DNA of 64,000 bases from Lepidodermella squamata (Eukaryota > Gastrotricha). Of this stretch, positions 12,197 to 24,951 are shown in pieces (positions within the stretch are counted from its first letter, which is position 1; each line of letters opens with the position of its first letter). The stretch is taken from assembly GCA_047495785.1 (NCBI GenBank), contig JBLDXI010000011.1:744001-808000 (forward strand), given 5' to 3'. The position numbers and the translations under genes were made by a program. Under the pieces are notes generated by a model. That model was not told the DNA's origin, made no database searches, and saw only the letters and a list, made by a program, of their open reading frames with translations.

Positions 12197-14200
12197 ATGA
12201 TTCTTACTCAGATTTGTTTGTGCTTCTTCATGGTGGTTGGATGTTTCGCCAATGACCGATATTTCGGCTCGAAAACAGGCTACCCGATGGACCCGATTGA
12301 TTGGCAATCAATTCGAGAATACGCCCAACTTCCGCAATCCTGCAAATTGATACATGTAAAATTTTAATTTTTTGAAATTTTAAAATTTAAAATTTAGAGT
12401 TTTCAAAATAGCACATTATTTTTCAATTTTTTTAAATATTCTAATTTTTCAAAAATTTTCAATAATTCAACCGATGAAATTTTTCAAGAGATAATTCGTT
12501 TTTTTTTATAATTTTTAGATCCGAGCTGTATTGAGACATGGAACTCGATCTTATGGCGAGGATGACCTAGACACAACGTCAAAAGCCGTTGCTAAAATAG
12601 CGGCAGTCGGCGCGAATCCGAACCCGAATTCTGGCGGAATAACCTCGGAAGAACTAAAAGCCCTACTAGCCTGGCAAAATACCCTCGCCATAGGGAAAGA
12701 ACTGCTGCCCCGCGGCGAGGCTGAGCACGAATTTCTAGCCGAAAATTACTTCAATCTGACGAAAGAATCAACGTCGCAAATCGATCAGAATTCGATCCTA
12801 TTCGAGGCGTCGAATGTTAAGCGAGCGATTGAAAGCGGCGAGGCGTTCCGGCGGAGATGGGCCAATTTAGCTAGCAATTCACAGCTGAGCGAGATCACGG
12901 TCAATTTGACGCGGAATTATTTCCATAAAAACTGCTCGGCTTACAACGATAGAGTTGCGAAAAACGCTTCGGCTACGCCCGAAAAATCGCGAATTCCGTC
13001 TACGCCCGAAGCTTTGGCTGTTGTAGCGAATGTTAATCGGGTCAAACTTGGACTCAATTACGATCTTCTTACTTGGGGTGAGTCATAAATCATATTTCTC
13101 ATTTTTTTCTAAATTTTTCAAAACGGAAGGAAATTCGGATTCTGAAAATGTTCAACTTTCTGCAAATTTTCTAAAGTGTTGAAGTTTTATTTAAAATTTG
13201 AAAAAAATTTAAAATTTTGAAATTCTTAATATTTTTGAAATATTTTTAAATTTACCACTTTTTTATTGGACCACAGGTGATATTACGTCGATGTATGTGG
13301 TTGGCGCAACCGAGTCCGTCGCAAATTACGGCCAAGGCTCCGTTTTCGAGCCGCTTTTCGACCCAGAAGACCTCGCCTATCTCGAATACGCCGCCGATGT
13401 CGACCAGTACTGGACGAAATCGTACAACTACGACGACGTTTCGCGGCAAATGAGTTGCCCGTTGACGAATCACATCTTCGAAACGGCCGACCGCGCGTAC
13501 GCCTCGAACGGCAAAGAGCCTAGCATGTTCTCGTTTTCGCATCTCGAAATTGTTTTGCCAGTATTCGGCGCATTTCACATGTTCTACGACCCGCAGGACG
13601 GTTTTGTCGCGGATGCGAAACGATTTTTCTGCCTAAATCGAAATTTCGATACGTCCGAAATGGGAACTTTTGCCGTTAATCTCGCCTTTTTATTCGTAAG
13701 TCATAAAATTATTAAATTTTGAAAATTCTTGTGATATATGAAAAATTTCATATATATTCTAAATTAATTTTTTGAACAGGAGAAGATATTTTTCAAAATG
13801 TCAGAACCCCTGTGTTCAATTCCAGATTTTAATTCATATATTTTTGATTTTTTTTTTAATTTTGTTTTGATTTTCGTTTGAACTTCGAATGATTTTTTTG
13901 AATTTTTCTTGCCTATAGTACGACTGTCCTTCCGAGCGTGCGCCCCGGAATAAATTGACGCTTATGGTCGTGAACGGCCAACCGCAAGCACTGCCAAAAG
14001 CGTGCCCTTACGATCTCGCCTGCCCATTGCAGACCGTCAAAGAAAAATACCCGTTTGAAACCGGTTACAAATCAACGTGCGACTACGACGCTATTTGCTG
14101 GCCGCAGGAAAATACTAAAACTGTAAACTCAGCAATCAGCTTTCAGCCGCAATTTTTCATCACGATGATTCCCGCTATTATTATTGCTATCATTTATTGA
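12197..14200 (+). CDS. MINPP-type histidine phosphatase, apparently active
   Basis: Four exons (12197-12355, 12519-13077, 13277-13695, 13919-14200) give about 472 residues. It belongs to histidine phosphatase clade 2, closest to multiple inositol polyphosphate phosphatase, which removes phosphates from inositol polyphosphates in the secretory pathway. Evidence is a signal peptide of about 18 residues, the family's N-terminal YFGSKTGY, the catalytic RHGTR at residues 59-63 with the nucleophile His60, and a distal His-x-Glu (SHLE, about residue 325) matching the family's HAET proton-donor motif. Several cysteine pairs and an Asn-Gly-Gln-Pro loop follow, then a C-terminal hydrophobic tail of about 15 residues that could be a GPI signal or an anchor. 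The ATG follows tttctttccag by one base, which looks like a trans- or cis-splice acceptor. AATAAA is at 14245-14250. Confidence 0.8.
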
Positions 14201-14570
14201 GCTAATTATGAATTAATTTTTTCACAACTTTAAAGTTCATTGAAAATAAAGCAATTTTTGATAATATTATGAAACTGGAATCCATTTAATAATTCAGTGC
14301 GTGGGTATTATATCTAATGTTTATTCGCAAAATTGCCAGCGATATGCATCGCAAAAAAACCGGCTTCTATTGTTTTATTAAAAAAAAAGGCCTGAGATGA
14401 TACCGCGCGCGCAGGTAATTTTTGCGCGTAAACATTAATTCTCCTAATTGGTAATTGCGGCGCGAACAAATTAAACCGTTTTATTATCCCCGCCGTTGGT
14501 AGAAAAAAATAAATAGCCGCGATGACAATTGTTCTTTCATTCATTGCCACAAATTGGCTGCGAAAATATA

Positions 14571-17500
14571 ATGACAGCTTATTGCCGGTTAGTTTTACTG
14601 TTAGGTTTTGTGGCGGCTTTTGCCGAGGCTGGTTTCGAAGGATCGAAGCGGTATTATGGGACAAATACGGCCCTATCTATGACTCCGACTAATTGGGATG
14701 GAATTTTTAAATTCGCAAGAATTCCGCCAACCTGCAACCTGGTTCACGTAAATATAGCCAACATATTAGGCTTTTTCACACTACGGTAAAGTGAAGTAAA
14801 AAAAGCGTTAACCGATCGCGTGCTCGTTGAAGTGCGTTGAAGTGATGTTAAAATTTCGTAGTGTGAACGCTTCTGTTGAAGCTAAATAGGCTTTTTGATA
14901 GCATAAAGCTGTGCAACGGCACTTTATACAACCCAGAACCCGTTTTAGTTGTCTCTATCGATATTAAGCAAGTAAATAGGCGGGGTAAATCGAAACAGTC
15001 CAGGGATTTCACGCCCTTGGAGGGATTGATTTATCTATTGCTAAATGTTCATCTAAGCGTGCTCTTTTTGCCAGTCTCTGTTATACCGGGCCTTATATTT
15101 CAGATTTGAGGTTTATTCAGGGTCAAGCAATTTTTAATTATTAGAATTTTTTTTCGAATTTTCTAGTATTGCAAATACCTAACTAATATAACCCTCGACT
15201 GCTGATCAGTAAAAGCAATCAACTCATGAGTGAGTAATAAATATTGGTGGTCAGACTTTTCAGCGATGTGACTTTCTAGCAAATGACGGTCGAATCAGTA
15301 GTGACCTATTTTATGACACTGTCAGGAAAAATTTTAAAAATTGTTTAGAGTTTTGACAATTGTTGACAAATTTGTGGCAACAATTCATCGGGCCCGAAAG
15401 TTCAGTGAGAATTAAGCCGCGGCAAATGAGCAAGGGACGATCAAACTTTATTGAAAATTTCAAGTTGTAAAAATGTAGATGCAATTGAACTCTACTTTTA
15501 GTTAATTCCACTGTTCTCTATCCGAGTACGGCTGAAATTCTAGGAAATTTTTCTTGCCGTGAAATTGCCGTGAATGCTTATGTCACAGCGTAAATGCTAC
15601 CGAGATGAAACAGCAAAAATCCGAAAAGACTGGGATCGGGTTAAATATAAGAGAACCATTGCTGATTCGTACATGAAAAGTAATCACTGCGCAAATGTCG
15701 CCGCTGAAACGTCTCAGCATATTCGTGAATGATTAATCGACCGCATTGCTCAAAAGTCTCTGCTCGTCTCGTAAAATTGATATCATAAATTCAAGAATGT
15801 CCGTTGCAAAACAGACCTCTTTTGAGCCTAGGTATTTAATCCTATCGATAGCTAGTGGTTTTTCGGTTTTCGGCACATCTATAAGCACGCGTAAAACTGT
15901 TGTCTGGTCTTATTCTTACTTGCAAATATTCAGGCTCCATGGTTATACTAATTTTCTTATAATTATTAGAGCATAGAAGGCATTTGCCCACTCATCGCTA
16001 AGTTAACTTCTGGCGTTCACACTGCTGTTTAAGTGAAAAAAGATCACCAGCTTCAATCAGCTCGTGCTGGGATATAAGTGCGGTAAAGAATTTGCATTGA
16101 TTTGATGCACGCGCTTTACCGAGCTCGGAAAAAAAATAAAAAAAAAACACTTCAACTTAGATATGTTCACACTTGGTTATTAGGAAAAAATGATTTTTAA
16201 CCAGATCGCATGGATTTGCGGTGATGAATTTTTTTCATTTATATGGCGATTTGCAATCTCAGATAATAACTTCAACGTAGTGGTGAATTTTTTGTGATCA
16301 CCAGAGCACGTGTTCACACTACAGGGAATTTTTTTTCTCAAAAAAATGCTTCAATTTTCTTCACTTCACCGTAGTGTGAAAAAGCCTAATTTTTTTGAAA
16401 ATTTAAAAAATTTAAAAATATAGAATTTTCAATATTTCATTTATTTTATTGATTTTTTTTTAATTTTTCAAAGGTTCGAAGCTTGTTGCGGACTGGTGCA
16501 AGGTCCATTGGGTCTGATATTCCGATCCAGGTCGCGGCTATAATTTCGAAAATCGGTTTCGCCGCTGTGAAAGGCACTCGAGGCCCAGGCGGGTTGTTTT
16601 CCGACCAATTCCGGGCTTTGTTATTCTGGCGAAATTTACTACCCCTCTCAACGGAATTGCTACCTCAAGGAGCTCAGGAACACTCGTTTTTAGCCGCTGA
16701 TCTCATGAAATTAATCGCGAGGCCGAGCTCGAAAGTCGACATGAAAAGCGTGAAGTTCGAAACTTCGAGCCTTAATCGGGCCATTGAGAGCGCTAGCTCG
16801 TTCCGCCAACGCTGGGCTGATATGGTTAAATCGATTTCGCTGCCTAATGTTGAACTCAACGATGCGAAGAATAATTTTCAAGTGAATTGTACGAATTATT
16901 TCGACCGAGTTGGGAAGTCGCAGCCGAAAGAAGCTATTGAGGCTGGGAAATCGGCGATAGCTCAGGAAATTTTGTACAAGATCAACAGGGTCAAACTTGG
17001 ATTGCTATCGGACGTACTCACATGGGGTAAGAAAAATCGAAAATCGATTCGAAAGAATTTTTTTAATTTTATAAAATATTTTTTTAATTTTTTTATTTAT
17101 CGCTTTTTATTTATCAAAAAAAGGAATTTTTTTGAGTTAAGTTCAATTTAAAATTCTATAAAATTGAAATATAATTGGGAATGAGTTCGAATTTTTTTTA
17201 AACTTTTTAGCACTTTCTCCTTTCATTTGAAAAATAGTTTTCATTTTTTCGGCTCTTTCTCTATTATTTTTGAAATGTTCTTATTTTACTATAGATGATA
17301 TTGTGGCTTTGTACACTATGGCTGCTTTTGAAGTGGCTACCTCGCCCAAGCGATATTCAGCAATCGCGCCACTTTTCGACGAAGAAGACCTCGAATACTT
17401 GGAATACGCAGCTGACCTGCAAAATTTCTACCAAAAATCGTACAGCTTCGACGCTGTAACCCGCCGCATGAGTTGCGCTCTAACCACCGATATCTTCGAA

Positions 17501-18362
17501 TCAGCAGCTCGAGCCCTGTTGAATCCAGCCAATGAGCCTAGCAAATTCTCGTTCATTGACGAAGAAGCTCTGTTTTCCGTCATCGGAGCTTTCGATTTGT
17601 TCCACGACAAGGAAGAGCCGTTCAACGCTAGAGCGGCGCCGTATTTCTATAGAAACAGGCAGTTTGATTCGTCGGAAATCAACGGATTCGCTTCTAGTCT
17701 TTCATTTCTATTCGTAAGTAGAGCCAATTCTGATTTTATTCCTAAAATCATACTTTCAGCATTCAGCCAAAAAAATGAAATTTTGTTAAATTAAATTTTG
17801 GGATTTTTAAACTTTATCTAAATGTTCAATTCGAAATTTTTAAAATTAATTAAAAATTATTTTGAAATTATTTAAAAATTTTTAAAAATTATTTAAATTA
17901 GGAAAAAAATTCCTGTTTTTGCGAATTATTTATCCTCTTTTCCAGTATAAATGCGCCAATGTAACCCAGCCTAATGAGGACCAAGTCCTTCTAGTATCGA
18001 ATGGCCAACCTCAGCCGTTCCAACTCGCCTGCCCTAACGATCTTCTGTGCCCAGTCGAGCGTGTCAAAGCCGCGTATCCTCAGGCCACCGGCTATCTCTC
18101 AGCGTGCGACTACTCCGATATCTGCCTACCCCCTCCACAAATTCCTAATTTGATGCTACCCACCAACCTACAAAGCCCAACCTCGTCATTTTCCTCATTC
18201 CCGTGGATGTTTGATTTCACGAAAATTTTCGGCAATTTCATGGGACCGTCACGCAGCGACTCTGGAAGCAGCAGCAATAATCCCGTCGGCGGTTTCTATG
18301 GCAACTTCCCGTTCGGCAACCCGTTCAGATCGCAATCGTTCGCCTTCCCATTTGCTAATTAA
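14571..18362 (+). CDS. MINPP paralogue lacking catalytic histidines
   Basis: Four exons (14571-14747, 16474-17026, 17295-17713, 17946-18362) give about 521 residues. Intron phases match the neighbour at 12197-14200 exactly and exon 3 has the same length (419 nt), so this is a tandem duplicate, 370 bp downstream. It keeps the signal peptide, the YYGTNT start and the fold, but RHGTR reads RTGAR (nucleophile His to Thr) and the distal His is Asp in FSFIDEE. By the known mechanism of the family it should not hydrolyse phosphate esters. The C-terminus is replaced by a longer Ser/Gly/Pro/Phe-rich tail. The reading frame is intact throughout, which argues for selection on a non-enzymatic role. Intron 1 is 1,726 bp because of an inserted element. 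AATAAA is at 18462-18467. Confidence 0.8.
14766..16389. mobile_element. 1.6-kb terminal-inverted-repeat element in an intron
   Basis: The left end, ttaggctttttcacactacg, matches the reverse complement of the right end (16360-16389) over about 30 bp with one mismatch. The outer bases TTA/TAA may be the target-site duplication (TTA or TA). Subterminal copies of tagtgtgaa or ttcacact occur near 14861, 16015 and 16314. Internal reading frames are short and unlike any transposase I know, so it is a non-autonomous DNA transposon or large MITE. It accounts for nearly the whole first intron of the catalytically dead phosphatase. Confidence 0.75.
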
Positions 18363-18901
18363 TCAAAATTGCCTATACTAATTTCTCACTGCTTTGGAGG
18401 TTGTCGAATTTGCTCAAAGACACCGCATGGTCACAGAGTGCATCAAAAGTTCACTTTATAAAATAAAATGAACGTTCAATTGCATTTTCTCACAATTTTT
18501 TGCTAATAAATATTATTCGAATTTTTTTTTGGTTTTTTCTTCATGTACACAAAGTCAAATAATCCAAATTAGAATAATTTATTATTAATATTTAGCTTCA
18601 TTTTCCCAATTTTTTTTTCTTTCGAACCTAAAGATTAGGTAAATTCCGGGACATCAAAAGCTTTTCATCTCTGTGATGAAAGAAAAATATCGCGCCCCAT
18701 TCACACTAATAGGTAATTAACCTAGCAACGCGCATTTTTTTGATCAAAAGCCGTGAATATGAGCCGTTTTTCACACGGCAGAAGCGATGAATAGCTTGAG
18801 AGCAAATTAAACGCAATCCGGTCACAAAATAATAATATCCAACCTTTTTAAATTAACAAACATAATATATCGACTGAAGCTGGATTGGAATTCGAACAGC
18901 A

Positions 18902-21900
18902 ATGATCATTTCGGCTAACGATGAATTTGGATCGACGCATGATTCGAGGAAAATTACAATCTATTTCAGCTTTTGCCGAGATGAACAAGCCGGAAAAGCA
19001 GCGGCTATTCGGGAGATTATCGAAATTATGAAATCTTCGAACGAATTCAACATTTATTACAACAATGGCAGATCTAAATCTGGAGATGCTGAAATTAGCA
19101 AGGTATTTCTCATATAAATTTGAAAAAATCGCAATAATTTGTTTTAACTTCTCAGAATTTCCAATAATTTTTTATAATAATTTTTAAATTTTTATCGATT
19201 TTTTTATCGATTTTTGCTGAATTTTAAGATTAATTCATATTCAAGCTCGAAATTGATTCATCATTCATCCAGTCTGGAGGATTCCAGCCATTTAAAATAT
19301 TTAAAATTTAAAATTTAAAATTTCTAAATTTATTGAAATAATTTTTTAAGATGATTTCGACGGCCGATGTTGTCCTAATCTTTTTCGACGATCTGTACCG
19401 TCGCTCCTACGACTGCAAATTAGAAGCCCTCGAAGCTAGGAAACTAGGCAAAACCATCCTACCCATCCGAGTGCAGCCTGACCTGGCATTATCTGGCTGG
19501 CTCAGCGATGTTATCCATGAGGGGCATTTCTTCGATTTTTCTCTCGACGAGCCTGTAGAGGCGATTATTGCCGAGCTCAACTACCAGATTCCGACTCTTT
19601 TCGATTTCGCTAATAGGTAAAAACTTACAACCAATATCTTTCAGACTCAAATTTCTACAACAAAGTAAGAAATTCCAAGGTACCAAAGGTCCAGATGAAC
19701 TTTTAGAACTTCAAGCTAAACACTCCTAGACTAGCTAGAATACTATGCCCATAAATTCGAAATTCTACTATTGATATTTTGATGTAATTGCAGGGGGAAG
19801 TACCGCGTGTTCGAAGATCGACCAGCTTCAACAAAGGAGCGGCTGTATCAGAATTCAGAAAAGTTGACCGACCTGTTGGAAAAGGTCAAACTGCTATGCG
19901 ATGGATGTCCCAACAGAGGTGTGTATCAACAATCTGTAATCTTTCTGGTTGCAGCTTTCATGACCCTAACCGTCTTAAGACACATTAATTTCTTTCCAAG
20001 GTGGATTGTTGGTCTTAAGTGGCGACGAAGGCGTAGGCAAAACAACGCTAACCCGTCAGATCGCTTCATGGAAAACCGAAAACGGCTACGCTCTACAGCA
20101 AACCTGCAAAATCGGTTCAGCTTTCAGCATCAACTGCCACGGCTTACGCAACGACAAGCTTAGCTTGGAATCAAAGCTCATCGACCTGTTGGCCAAAGCT
20201 ACAAAACGTGGCACAGACCTTCCGTTCTCCGAGCATATTCGCTTGATGACCGAAGTTTTCGATTCTCCCCCTTTGCTGATTTTCGACAGCGTCCAACATC
20301 TAGACGTTCTCTTCTTCATGAAAGACCTTTCTTTGCCCTGTATCGCTACGATGAATTCAGAACAAGTTCTTATCGCTAAATCTTTAATGCCGAACTGGTC
20401 GAGCTTTGTTGATCAAGAATTTGTGATGGAACGATTTTCTGACAAAGAGATTCTCCACATCCTTCAGGATACCTTCAAGCTTGGGGCGAAGTTGGATAGT
20501 TCCACGCTACGGCATCACGTTGTTTCATGTGAGGGACTGCCGAGTCGAGCTAGAAAAATTGCTGATAGCTACCTTCTGAAGCCCGCCAGCGAGAACGATG
20601 AGAAAAATGTCCTCGAAATTGAGAGAAAATTCGAAGCGTGGGACGCTACGTCTCCGCTAGACATCGAAGTTTCTAGCCGAGCTTTGCTGGAGTGAGTTTT
20701 GAACTTTGGGAACTTCAACTGATATTGGTTATGTTTTACTTGAACTAGGTTGGTGAATGTTCCGAAGTATTCCGGGTACACCGCGAGGCCCAGCGAGGAA
20801 CAAGCCGTGCTCCATGGGTTAAAGGCCTTCGGAAACAAACCTGAATCGGGTATGACGAAACTTCTGGGGATATCGAAGCTTTGTACCCAGTACCGTTTCC
20901 AATTTCAGATATGGGCTTTTACGTGATCGAAGGGGTGGCTGGAATTGGCAAAACGACTCTGATATCGGAACTATTTCATAGAAATGGCAGTTTCATATCC
21001 CACCAATGCAATTTCCAGCTCGTCATCTGGCTCAACTGCTGGGAGTGGCGAAATGGCTTCAATTGGGACCAGAAGCCTATTCGAAAGTTCCTGGACACCC
21101 TAACCAAAGATTTGGGACGAAGAGCTGAACCTTCATTACCAGACGGCTTCATCTCATTGAACGAAATGCTGCGTCACTTCAGCACTAGCAGCAAGCGAAT
21201 TTTGTTTGTGCTAGACGATGTCTTCTCAACTTCGATTCTTGACGTTTTTCGCAACGAATGCCCTAATGCGTTTTGCCTCGCTGTAACTCGATCGTCGTCG
21301 ATATTCCAGGACAAACCAACCTATAAACCATTTACAAAGCTTGAAAATTCAGCAAATCCTTTGAAAATACAGCCTTTGAATACCGAAGAAATGAAATCGA
21401 TTTTAATGAACGAATTCCGCCTCAAAGATCGAATTACTCAACTTCAAGCATCGAAAATCTTCGTATGTTGTAACGGGTCTAGTTTGGTCACCGATTTGAT
21501 CGGCTGCCACTTACGGAATTCCAGAAATATCGCTATAACTCTAAAAAGAATCATCAAAGGCCTCGCTGGCATCAAAAGCGGGGAGAAAAAAGCCGTAGAG
21601 CTAACTGAATTCGCCCTCGGAACTTTGGAGGAGAATGTTCGAATTCGATTTTTCGCGATTCTGTTCTTCAAACCTTCAGAATCGATATCTCTCGAGGACT
21701 TGGCGTCTCTGTGGGGGCTGGAATACATTTCTGAAGCTAGGGACCTATGTTGCCAGCTTGAAAAATGGTCTCTACTAAGGTTCGAAAGTGGCTTTTACCA
21801 AGATTCGGGCGCTGTTAACCAAGTCGTCTACGACGCAACTTTCAATCGAGCTTTGGTCGATTTTTCCATAGTTCCAACTTCGAAATCGCTGAGCCATCGG

Positions 21901-24140
21901 AAGAAAATCACTAGCCAGTTAAGAATCGGCATAATCCTCCAGCTATCAGAACGATTTTGCGAGGAAAGTGTAGGAAGTTTCTTCTCTCGGCTGGATAAAG
22001 ATCTGGCGACTAAAGTTCTATCAGGAATCGAACCTGGAGCTTCGAATATGCTACTGGCAAGTGCGGAAGGGTCTCATTTGAGAACGATTCTTCTCGCCGC
22101 TGCTTCAAGTGGCCATCTTGATATAGTAGATTTCGCGCTAAGAAATGGGGCTGATATCAACTCAACGAGTGATAACGGCGAGACAGCCTTAATTCTAGCT
22201 GCTCGAAGTTCAAACGAGAAATTGGTGGAGTTATTACTGTCTCGAGATGCGGATGTTAATTTGAAAGCTGAAAATGGAACTACAGCTCTGATGGAAGCTT
22301 CAAAAATCGGCCATTTCTTCATTTTGAACTCATTACTCAAAAAAGGAGCTGACTTTGAGGCGAAAGGTCTATGCGGCGAGACTTGCCTAATGAAAGCAGC
22401 AATTTTTGGTCATATCCCAATCGTTTCTGCCCTAATCAAAGCTGGGGCGAATTTCAATGAAAGGAATGATCAAGGTAGCACGGCTTTAATTGAAGCGGCC
22501 CGTTTCGGATGGGAGAAAGTTATTGGGGTGCTGTTGGATGCAGGTTCGAATGTTAACGAGAGAACGTTCGATGGCACCACCGCCTTGATAATGGCCGCTT
22601 GCTATGGTCACGAGAAAGCTGTCCTTTTGGTGAGAATTGATGCAAGAAATTTATTTTATCAGAAATTGTTGTATGTTTGAAGCTCTTATCTCGTGGAGCT
22701 GATGTCGAAGCAGCGGGCAATGACGGCAGTACTGCTCTAAGCGAAGCTTCAAGAAACGGTCACGTGACCATAGTCAGCGCCCTTCTCCGCAAAACTTCAT
22801 GGCGAGAAGAGGCAAACTCAAGCCTTCTAATCGCCGCTAGAAACGGCCGCGATCGCGTTGTTCAGCTGCTGCTTCAAAAAGGCGCAGATCCAGCCATGCG
22901 TGACTCTGACGATAGCAACAACACGCCCCTAATCCTAGCTGCTAAAAGTGGCCATTTGACTACAACGGAAGTTTTGATAAACCACGGGGCTGATGTTAAC
23001 GAAATCAACGATTTGGGTCAAACTGCCTTAATGAACGCGGCCTTGGGGGGTCACGCATCAATTGTGCGCGCCCTAATTAACAACGGCGCGATAGTTAATA
23101 TTGCGGATGACGAGACGGGATTAACGCCTCTCATCTCCGGTGTAACGCGCAACTCGTTCGCAATTACAGATTATCTTCTCGAGAGTGGGGCGGATTTAGA
23201 ACTGGCGAACAATCGAGGCGAGACAGCGTTTTTGATTGCCGCTAAATTAGGCCACGAAAAACTGGCGGCTTATCTCGCAAGTCGAGGCGCCAGTATCGAC
23301 GTGCGAGACGTTAGCGGTAATACTGCTTTAATCTTAGCCGCGAAAAATGGCGCAAAGGTCGATAAGTTGATAGAAATTTGCGGGAAGTCATCGGACCAGA
23401 ATGAGAGCGGCGAGACTGCGTTGATTTTGTCAACAAATCCTGGAAACACGGCGAAATTACTCGAAAACTGCTCGGATTTTTACGAAATTTCAACTGCGGT
23501 TCTTTTGGCTCTCGAATCAAATAATATCGCATTGTTGGATTTATTACTCGCAAAATCGAATTCAAGGGCTAAATCAATATTTGCCGCCGTGATTGGCAAT
23601 AATTCGAATTTTTTCGCGAATTCTTTCAATTTTAAGGAGGAATTTCTGTTTTCTGTCGCATTTGTCGCAGCCGCTGGTTCGGGCAGTTTAGAAATTGTTG
23701 ATCGATTATCGAATTTTATCGAAATCGAAACTCGCGAGAATTCGATGCAACAAACCGGGCTTATGCGGGCTTGTTTGAACAACCGGCTCGAAGTCGCTGA
23801 GTTTCTACTCACCCGAGGCGCAGATGTTAACTTGAAGGCTAGAAACGGTATGACCCCGTTGATGTTCGCGGCAAGTCGGGGTCACGTGACACTAGCTAGG
23901 CGGCTTTTCGAAAAATCGCGAGTCGAAATTGATGCTGCTGATAAGAAAGGATGGACGGCTTTGATGCATGCATGCACTGCTTTGGATGAATCAGCAGCCT
24001 CGGAAACGGTTGAGTTGCTGGTCGACTTCAACGCTGATTTTCAATTGAAAAATTCCACAGGCGAGACTGCCCTTCAAATTGCCTCACGACTAAACCGGCT
24101 GAATATTGTCAATTTTCTTAAAAATATGGACAAACTTTAG
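18902..24140 (+). CDS. TIR - double P-loop NTPase - ankyrin NLR-like receptor
   Basis: Seven exons (18902-19102, 19351-19616, 19794-19918, 20001-20691, 20749-20849, 20909-22629, 22683-24140) join in frame to about 1,520 residues. Residues 17-145 form a TIR domain; SYDCKLEA carries the Glu at the position used for catalysis in NAD-cleaving TIRs. A first P-loop NTPase follows with GDEGVGKTT near residue 205, a Walker-B-like LLIFDS and a GLP box. A second NTPase begins with GVAGIGKTT near residue 470 and has FVLDDV, an AVTRSS sensor motif and a winged-helix-like segment typical of NB-ARC. From about residue 850 there are about 20 ankyrin repeats. The order is that of an intracellular innate-immune or cell-death receptor, with TIR as effector, NTPase as switch and ankyrins as sensor. 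The first NTPase looks degenerate at its sensor. AATAAA is at 24155-24160. Confidence 0.85.
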
Positions 24141-24950
24141 ATTTTCATTCTGATAATAAATTTGTTATACTGGTCCCTTTCTTTATTTTGGAGTATACAA
24201 GATCGATTTGTTATCCATTTGATTATTAAAGCGTAAAAATTCTCGTTTTATTTACCTTGCAATGTCCCAGGGTGGTGATAATTAATTCGCTGCGTACACA
24301 TATTGACTTGGGGTAGCGTGTTTACGGATGTTGTCCTTCTTATTACACGTCTTAAACCGCGCGCAATCGCGCGGCCTTGTTTGCGCTATCGCCGAGTGCG
24401 AACCGCAAACATCATAATCGATTATAGAGTCGCGCGCGCGCACCAACAAACAAAAGCACGCGCGTTTTTATTGCTTGCGCATGATGTATGAATTTCGATT
24501 AATTACACCCCGAGGGGCCTTGTCCACTTGACCGGCTAGTCAGAAATTAATATAGCATGCTCAAGCATCATTAATCGTGAACATTTCGATTTTTATTACA
24601 CCTGATGTCTGATTTTTTCATCGTAGAGGCATATCTCGTGGTTAAAAATCCTAAGGTTTCGAATTTCACTAAGTATTTTTTGCTAGAAAAAACTACATAT
24701 CCCACCTGAGTTAGATGCATTAAGGTGTCTAATTCTCACGTTTCATGTGTCTTACATCCGTTTCCTCCGCCCACTTGATTAGTTTTTTCGTTCAAAGACT
24801 CGCAGCCAATCTGCGAGCAAACTCGCGTCGTGAGTTGCTCGATTCATCCTTGATGGATATCTAAATTTAAGTTGAATCAGTGAGCAAGCTAATCATTTTG
24901 AATATCTCTTGACTTGTGGTTTGTCATTCTTCCGTGTAGAGCCAATGAAA
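24141..24950. other. Intergenic region with a CpG/GCGC-rich patch
   Basis: After the polyadenylation signal at 24155-24160 there is a patch at 24350-24490 rich in gcgcgc and cgcgcg words, unlike the AT-rich surroundings. No exon or RNA gene is visible. Confidence 0.4.
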
Positions 24951-24951
24951 C

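Noticed and set aside
11830-14664. Minus-strand frames at 11830-12150 and 14314-14664
   Set aside because: They lie in promoter regions and first exons of the phosphatase genes; no homology.
24341-24490. GCGC-rich patch considered as a tRNA or CpG-island promoter
   Set aside because: No cloverleaf, A/B box or adjacent exon could be drawn.
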